The position numbers and the translations under genes were made by a program. The notes below the pieces were generated by a model. That model saw only the letters and a program-made list of their open reading frames with translations, did not search any database and was not told where the DNA came from. A stretch of DNA of 9,510 nt from a bacterium (GTDB taxonomy: Bacteria > Verrucomicrobiota > Verrucomicrobiia > Methylacidiphilales > Verrucolacustridaceae): contig RFWS01000040.1 of the NCBI GenBank assembly GCA_009921985.1, positions 1-9,510 of the forward strand. Direction: 5' to 3'. Shown here piece after piece: positions 6,826-9,510 of the stretch (position 1 is its first letter; each line of letters opens with the position of its first letter).

Positions 6826-8106
6826 TCAGAAATGAACTTTGGCGTACCCTTCCGGTAACTTCTTCTCAATTTGGGACAGCAACGCCTCCGTCTGCTTCGC
6901 AGGCCAGGCGTTGGCCCGGGCGTAGCTCATCCAGATCCGCGTCAGACCGATCGATTGGCCCTCCGGATTCTGGTTTTTGGCGCACAGCTCCGTCGCCGCC
7001 TTCCACGCCTCCCCTGCCTGGTCCGCGGCCCCCAGGGCATGGAGAGCTTCCGCCAGCGGAGGTAGCTGGAGCATCTGCTCATACGGATCAAGCTGCGAGC
7101 GCAGAAGCTTCACCCGCTCCGAGACGCGGGCCAGGAAAAAGTTCCGGTCCTCCCCTGCGATGCCCTCGGCCGCCAGCCGCACGGCCAGATCGCGGGTCAC
7201 CGGATAAAGCCCGGTCATCTGGGGGGCCCAGCCCTGCATCATCCCGAAGGCACTTTTGGAAAGTACAAGCGACTCCGACTTTTTTCCCTCCAGCCCCGCC
7301 AAGGCGGCCAGCTCCGCCTGAATCGCCACCGGCCGAGTATTGGGCGTGGTGGCCCGAACGCCGGTTCGGGCAAACTCAATCCAGTGGCCGGGGTACGGCT
7401 CTCCCCGCCGCACCCGGGCCTCCGCCTCTTTGATGAACAGCAGTGCGGTGAAGGCATCAGCGACCCGCCCTTGGTTCCAGGCGATCTGCTCAGCCCGGTT
7501 CGCACCGTTTTTCAGGTCCGCCCACTGCCGTTCCGGCCAGATCCGGTCCAACAGCCGATTCCACCGGTTTGGCTTCCAATCCTGGAGGAACGCCTTCTGC
7601 TGGGTGTCAAAGGTGGCCGGGGAAAGCGGCAACTTCCGCTCGGCGAGCGCCACCAGATCCGGCTCCTCCAGCACGGTGGCGATCTTGATGGCCTGAAGTT
7701 GCACCTCCTCACCCCCCACCGCGGCGGTGAAGGGCAAAAGGTCGATCGCCAGTTCCAATAATTGCCGTACGGCTCGGTTCTGTCCGTGGCCGAGCAAGGT
7801 CAGGGCCGATTCCACACACCCGTAAGGAATCACATAGTGCGGGGCTGAAGCCCGGAGGACCTTGACCGCGGCATCCTCGTCCCCCAAGTAGGCCAGGTTT
7901 TCCGAAACCCAGATGCGGGTCAGGGCAGTGCGGTAGTCATCCCCCTTGATGGTTTCCAGGCAACGCAAGGAGTTGGCCAAGGCCTCTTTCTGGTAGGCGA
8001 TCGGCAGATCCACGTCTGCCGGCAGTTCCGCTGCATGCCCCGCATGAGCGAGCCATAAAGAAAATGTGAAGGGGCGGGCCGGAATTTCCAGCCCGCCCCT
8101 TCGCAA
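6826..8106 (-). CDS. Uncharacterised alpha-helical-repeat protein, probably exported
   Basis: The frame gives up to 426 residues and ends in TGA 6828-6826. It is rich in Ala, Leu, Glu and Arg and predicts paired helices from residue 40 to the end, like TPR or HEAT-type scaffolds. A motif recurs at both ends: TALTRIWVSENLA (60-72) and IGLTRIWMSYARA (386-398). No catalytic motif is visible. Residues 13-26 (FTFSLWLAHAGHAA) look like the hydrophobic core and cleavage site of a signal peptide, implying a periplasmic protein. The start is a problem. The only candidate upstream of that core is a TTG at 8106, with no clear binding site, lying at the edge of the terminator hairpin. There is no in-frame ATG before residue 289. 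A GTG at codon 32 would lose the signal peptide. A damaged 5' end or a sequencing error is possible. It lies 19 bases before the GT-C-like gene and is probably co-transcribed with it. Confidence 0.65.
   Translation of the reverse strand: MRRGGLEIPARPFTFSLWLAHAGHAAELPADVDLPIAYQKEALANSLRCLETIKGDDYRTALTRIWVSENLAYLGDEDAAVKVLRASAPHYVIPYGCVESALTLLGHGQNRAVRQLLELAIDLLPFTAAVGGEEVQLQAIKIATVLEEPDLVALAERKLPLSPATFDTQQKAFLQDWKPNRWNRLLDRIWPERQWADLKNGANRAEQIAWNQGRVADAFTALLFIKEAEARVRRGEPYPGHWIEFARTGVRATTPNTRPVAIQAELAALAGLEGKKSESLVLSKSAFGMMQGWAPQMTGLYPVTRDLAVRLAAEGIAGEDRNFFLARVSERVKLLRSQLDPYEQMLQLPPLAEALHALGAADQAGEAWKAATELCAKNQNPEGQSIGLTRIWMSYARANAWPAKQTEALLSQIEKKLPEGYAKVHF
8068..8102 (-). terminator. Intrinsic terminator of the exported-protein gene
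   Basis: GAAGGGGCGGGC (8068-8079) and GCCCGCCCCTTC (8091-8102) form a perfect 12-base-pair GC-rich stem around an 11-base loop, which itself holds a small GGAA/TTCC dyad. On the minus strand the stem is followed by ACATTTTCTTTA and begins 25 bases after the TGA at 8128. The plus strand has no T run, so it acts on the minus-strand gene. It overlaps the 5' end of the next open frame. Confidence 0.85.
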
Positions 8107-8127
8107 TCGGATCGGGTTAGCCAGCGA

Positions 8128-9510
8128 TCAGAGGGCAATCACGCGGTAGAACAGCGGGGTGCTTCCTACCGTGACACTGGTGTCAGTGACGTCCACATTG
8201 CCTGCAGCACCACCCGGAACGGTGACGACCTGAGTATAGGTCTTGTTGTCCGTGGAGCGCTCGACCACATAGCTGATGTTGGCTTCAGCCCCAAAGGTCA
8301 CCTTGGGATTTGAGCCGCTGACGGAAAGGGATACTTCCGGCACATATTGAGTTCCAGCCCAGACTCCCAGCTTGTCGGACAGGGTCCAACCCCTCATCCA
8401 GGCGTTGTCCAGCACCGCCCCGGCAAAGGTGGCGTTGGTGTTCAAACCACGCACATTGGGGATAGCACTGTTCGTCAGCGACCGGGCGGAACTGCTAGTA
8501 GGCCTGAGGTTCAGACCGCTGGTACGCGTGTAAGGATTGACCGTGAGCCCCGGATCCGTGTTGAAGGTGTTGTAGTTGGACACGTTGGTCAGCTGAGCGA
8601 CCACCGTGGCCGTGTTGGCACGGTTGATATCGCCTTGAGCAGCAGCCCCACGACCGGTCCGCCGGTTTTCCGAGGGGAACAAGTTATTGTTTGACGCCAC
8701 ATAGTAGTTAGCGTCACTACCGTACGCCGAATCAAACGCAGCCTTGCTGGCGTACTTCCCTGCATTTCCAATAGCAACCGAGTTGGAAGCCAACCCGTTG
8801 CGGAAAAAGATGCAGCTGTGGAATCTGCCGTCCGGCGCATCCGAAGCCCCAGTGTTGACGGAGACAAGATCCATCCCGCGCCCAGCACCGTCAAAGCCGC
8901 CGGATGTCCGCGTGCCGTTGTACCGACCGAGTGAGGAATTGGCCTGTGCGGTGCTTGCATCCCCTGTGGCGGTACGATCCGTGATCAGCACCGCGCCATT
9001 GGGGTTATCCATAATAATGGAGTTATGCCAACGGGCGCCGCCATTATCGCGAAAGTTTGGACCGGCAAGCATCTCAGTATTGTTGTAGGAACCTGCACTG
9101 GCGTATCCGCGGCCGATCAGGGTGGCGTTGGACAGGATATAAGTGGAGAGCGGGAAAGCGGTGTTGCCGCTCTCCGGTCCGTCGTTCTCCGTCAGGCTAT
9201 CGCCGTAGTTGGCGGTAGAACGGCCGCTTACGTTGCTGCCGGTGGAGTCAAAGTTCCCGTTGTTTTGGACCTGAACCAGGTACTGCACCGTCCCGAGGTA
9301 GCCTTGGTCGGTATCAAAACCGTCGTCCCCGCCGAACAGGGCCAAGGCGTAGCGGAGGCTAACATCACCCCCCCAGAATTCAAAGTCGTCGTCTGCATTG
9401 TTCCATGACTCGAGGAACTCGAGGACCGTGCCGCGACCGACTCCGTACAAGGAGTACGCATTGAGCTCGCTATCCAAAGCGATCACATATCCACCGTAAC
9501 GGTTGGAGAT
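8128..9510 (-). CDS. Large exported aspartate-rich protein, C-terminal 460 residues (partial)
   Basis: The frame is open to the right edge, so the start and signal peptide are outside the window. The visible part begins with LYGVGRGTVLEFLESWNNA (21-39), then DDDFEFWGGDVSLRYALALF and GGDDGFDTDQGYLGTVQ (60-76). This is the hallmark of a family of secreted or surface proteins, common in Bacteroidota, Verrucomicrobiota and some Proteobacteria, in which GVGxGTxxxxVxV and DDxFDTDxGxxG segments form stacked beta strands, probably a right-handed beta helix. Later parts keep the pattern (YILSNATLIGRGYA, WHNSIIMDNPNGAVLI, FHSCIFFRNGLAS). The last 70 or so residues form a beta-sandwich tail (SYVVERSTDNKTYTQV ... 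PLFYRVIAL) typical of exported Verrucomicrobiota proteins. Function is unknown. The acidic clusters could bind metal or calcium. Members are often found beside TonB-dependent receptors, and one lies about 4.4 kb away here. A strong terminator follows. Confidence 0.75.
   Translation of the reverse strand: MSNRYGGYVIALDSELNAYSLYGVGRGTVLEFLESWNNADDDFEFWGGDVSLRYALALFGGDDGFDTDQGYLGTVQYLVQVQNNGNFDSTGSNVSGRSTANYGDSLTENDGPESGNTAFPLSTYILSNATLIGRGYASAGSYNNTEMLAGPNFRDNGGARWHNSIIMDNPNGAVLITDRTATGDASTAQANSSLGRYNGTRTSGGFDGAGRGMDLVSVNTGASDAPDGRFHSCIFFRNGLASNSVAIGNAGKYASKAAFDSAYGSDANYYVASNNNLFPSENRRTGRGAAAQGDINRANTATVVAQLTNVSNYNTFNTDPGLTVNPYTRTSGLNLRPTSSSARSLTNSAIPNVRGLNTNATFAGAVLDNAWMRGWTLSDKLGVWAGTQYVPEVSLSVSGSNPKVTFGAEANISYVVERSTDNKTYTQVVTVPGGAAGNVDVTDTSVTVGSTPLFYRVIAL

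Overview
The window looks like chromosomal DNA from a Gram-negative bacterium with an outer membrane. Verrucomicrobiota is the best guess. That placement is an inference from the style of the TonB-dependent receptor, the aspartate-rich surface-type protein and its C-terminal beta-sandwich tail; no ribosomal marker is present. I found no tRNA, rRNA, insertion sequence, CRISPR array or phage gene.

Layout. Bases 1-100 are the 3' end of a plus-strand truA gene (tRNA pseudouridine synthase). A 607-base gap follows; its second half is AT-rich and carries a perfect palindrome, three copies of AAGGGTTG and, on the minus strand, a possible one-helix microprotein. Bases 708-3698 (+) encode a 996-residue TonB-dependent outer-membrane receptor. 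All remaining genes lie on the minus strand and run towards the receptor. In transcription order they are: the C-terminal 460 residues of a large exported protein whose start is outside the window (9510-8128), an intrinsic terminator (8102-8068), an alpha-helical-repeat protein with an unclear start (about 8106-6826), a large polytopic GT-C-like membrane protein (6806-4824), and a family 2 glycosyltransferase with two C-terminal membrane helices (4827-3670). The last two overlap by ATGA and are probably translationally coupled. The glycosyltransferase gene ends inside the 3' end of the receptor gene, a 29-base convergent overlap.

How the parts may work together (inference). The receptor would import a ligand across the outer membrane using TonB energy. 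The aspartate-rich exported protein belongs to a type often encoded beside this receptor class and may be its surface or periplasmic partner. The glycosyltransferase and the GT-C-like protein form a plausible pair: one charges a polyprenyl phosphate with a sugar on the cytoplasmic side, and the other transfers the sugar outside the membrane. The helical-repeat protein has no recognised function.

Points most worth checking: an apparent loss of about a dozen residues, equal to one barrel strand, in the receptor near codons 789/790; homopolymer tracts in the receptor signal-peptide region (T8) and the glycosyltransferase tail (C8); the unclear start of the helical-repeat gene, whose frame is continuous with the upstream gene apart from one TGA; and the possible microprotein at 214-288.
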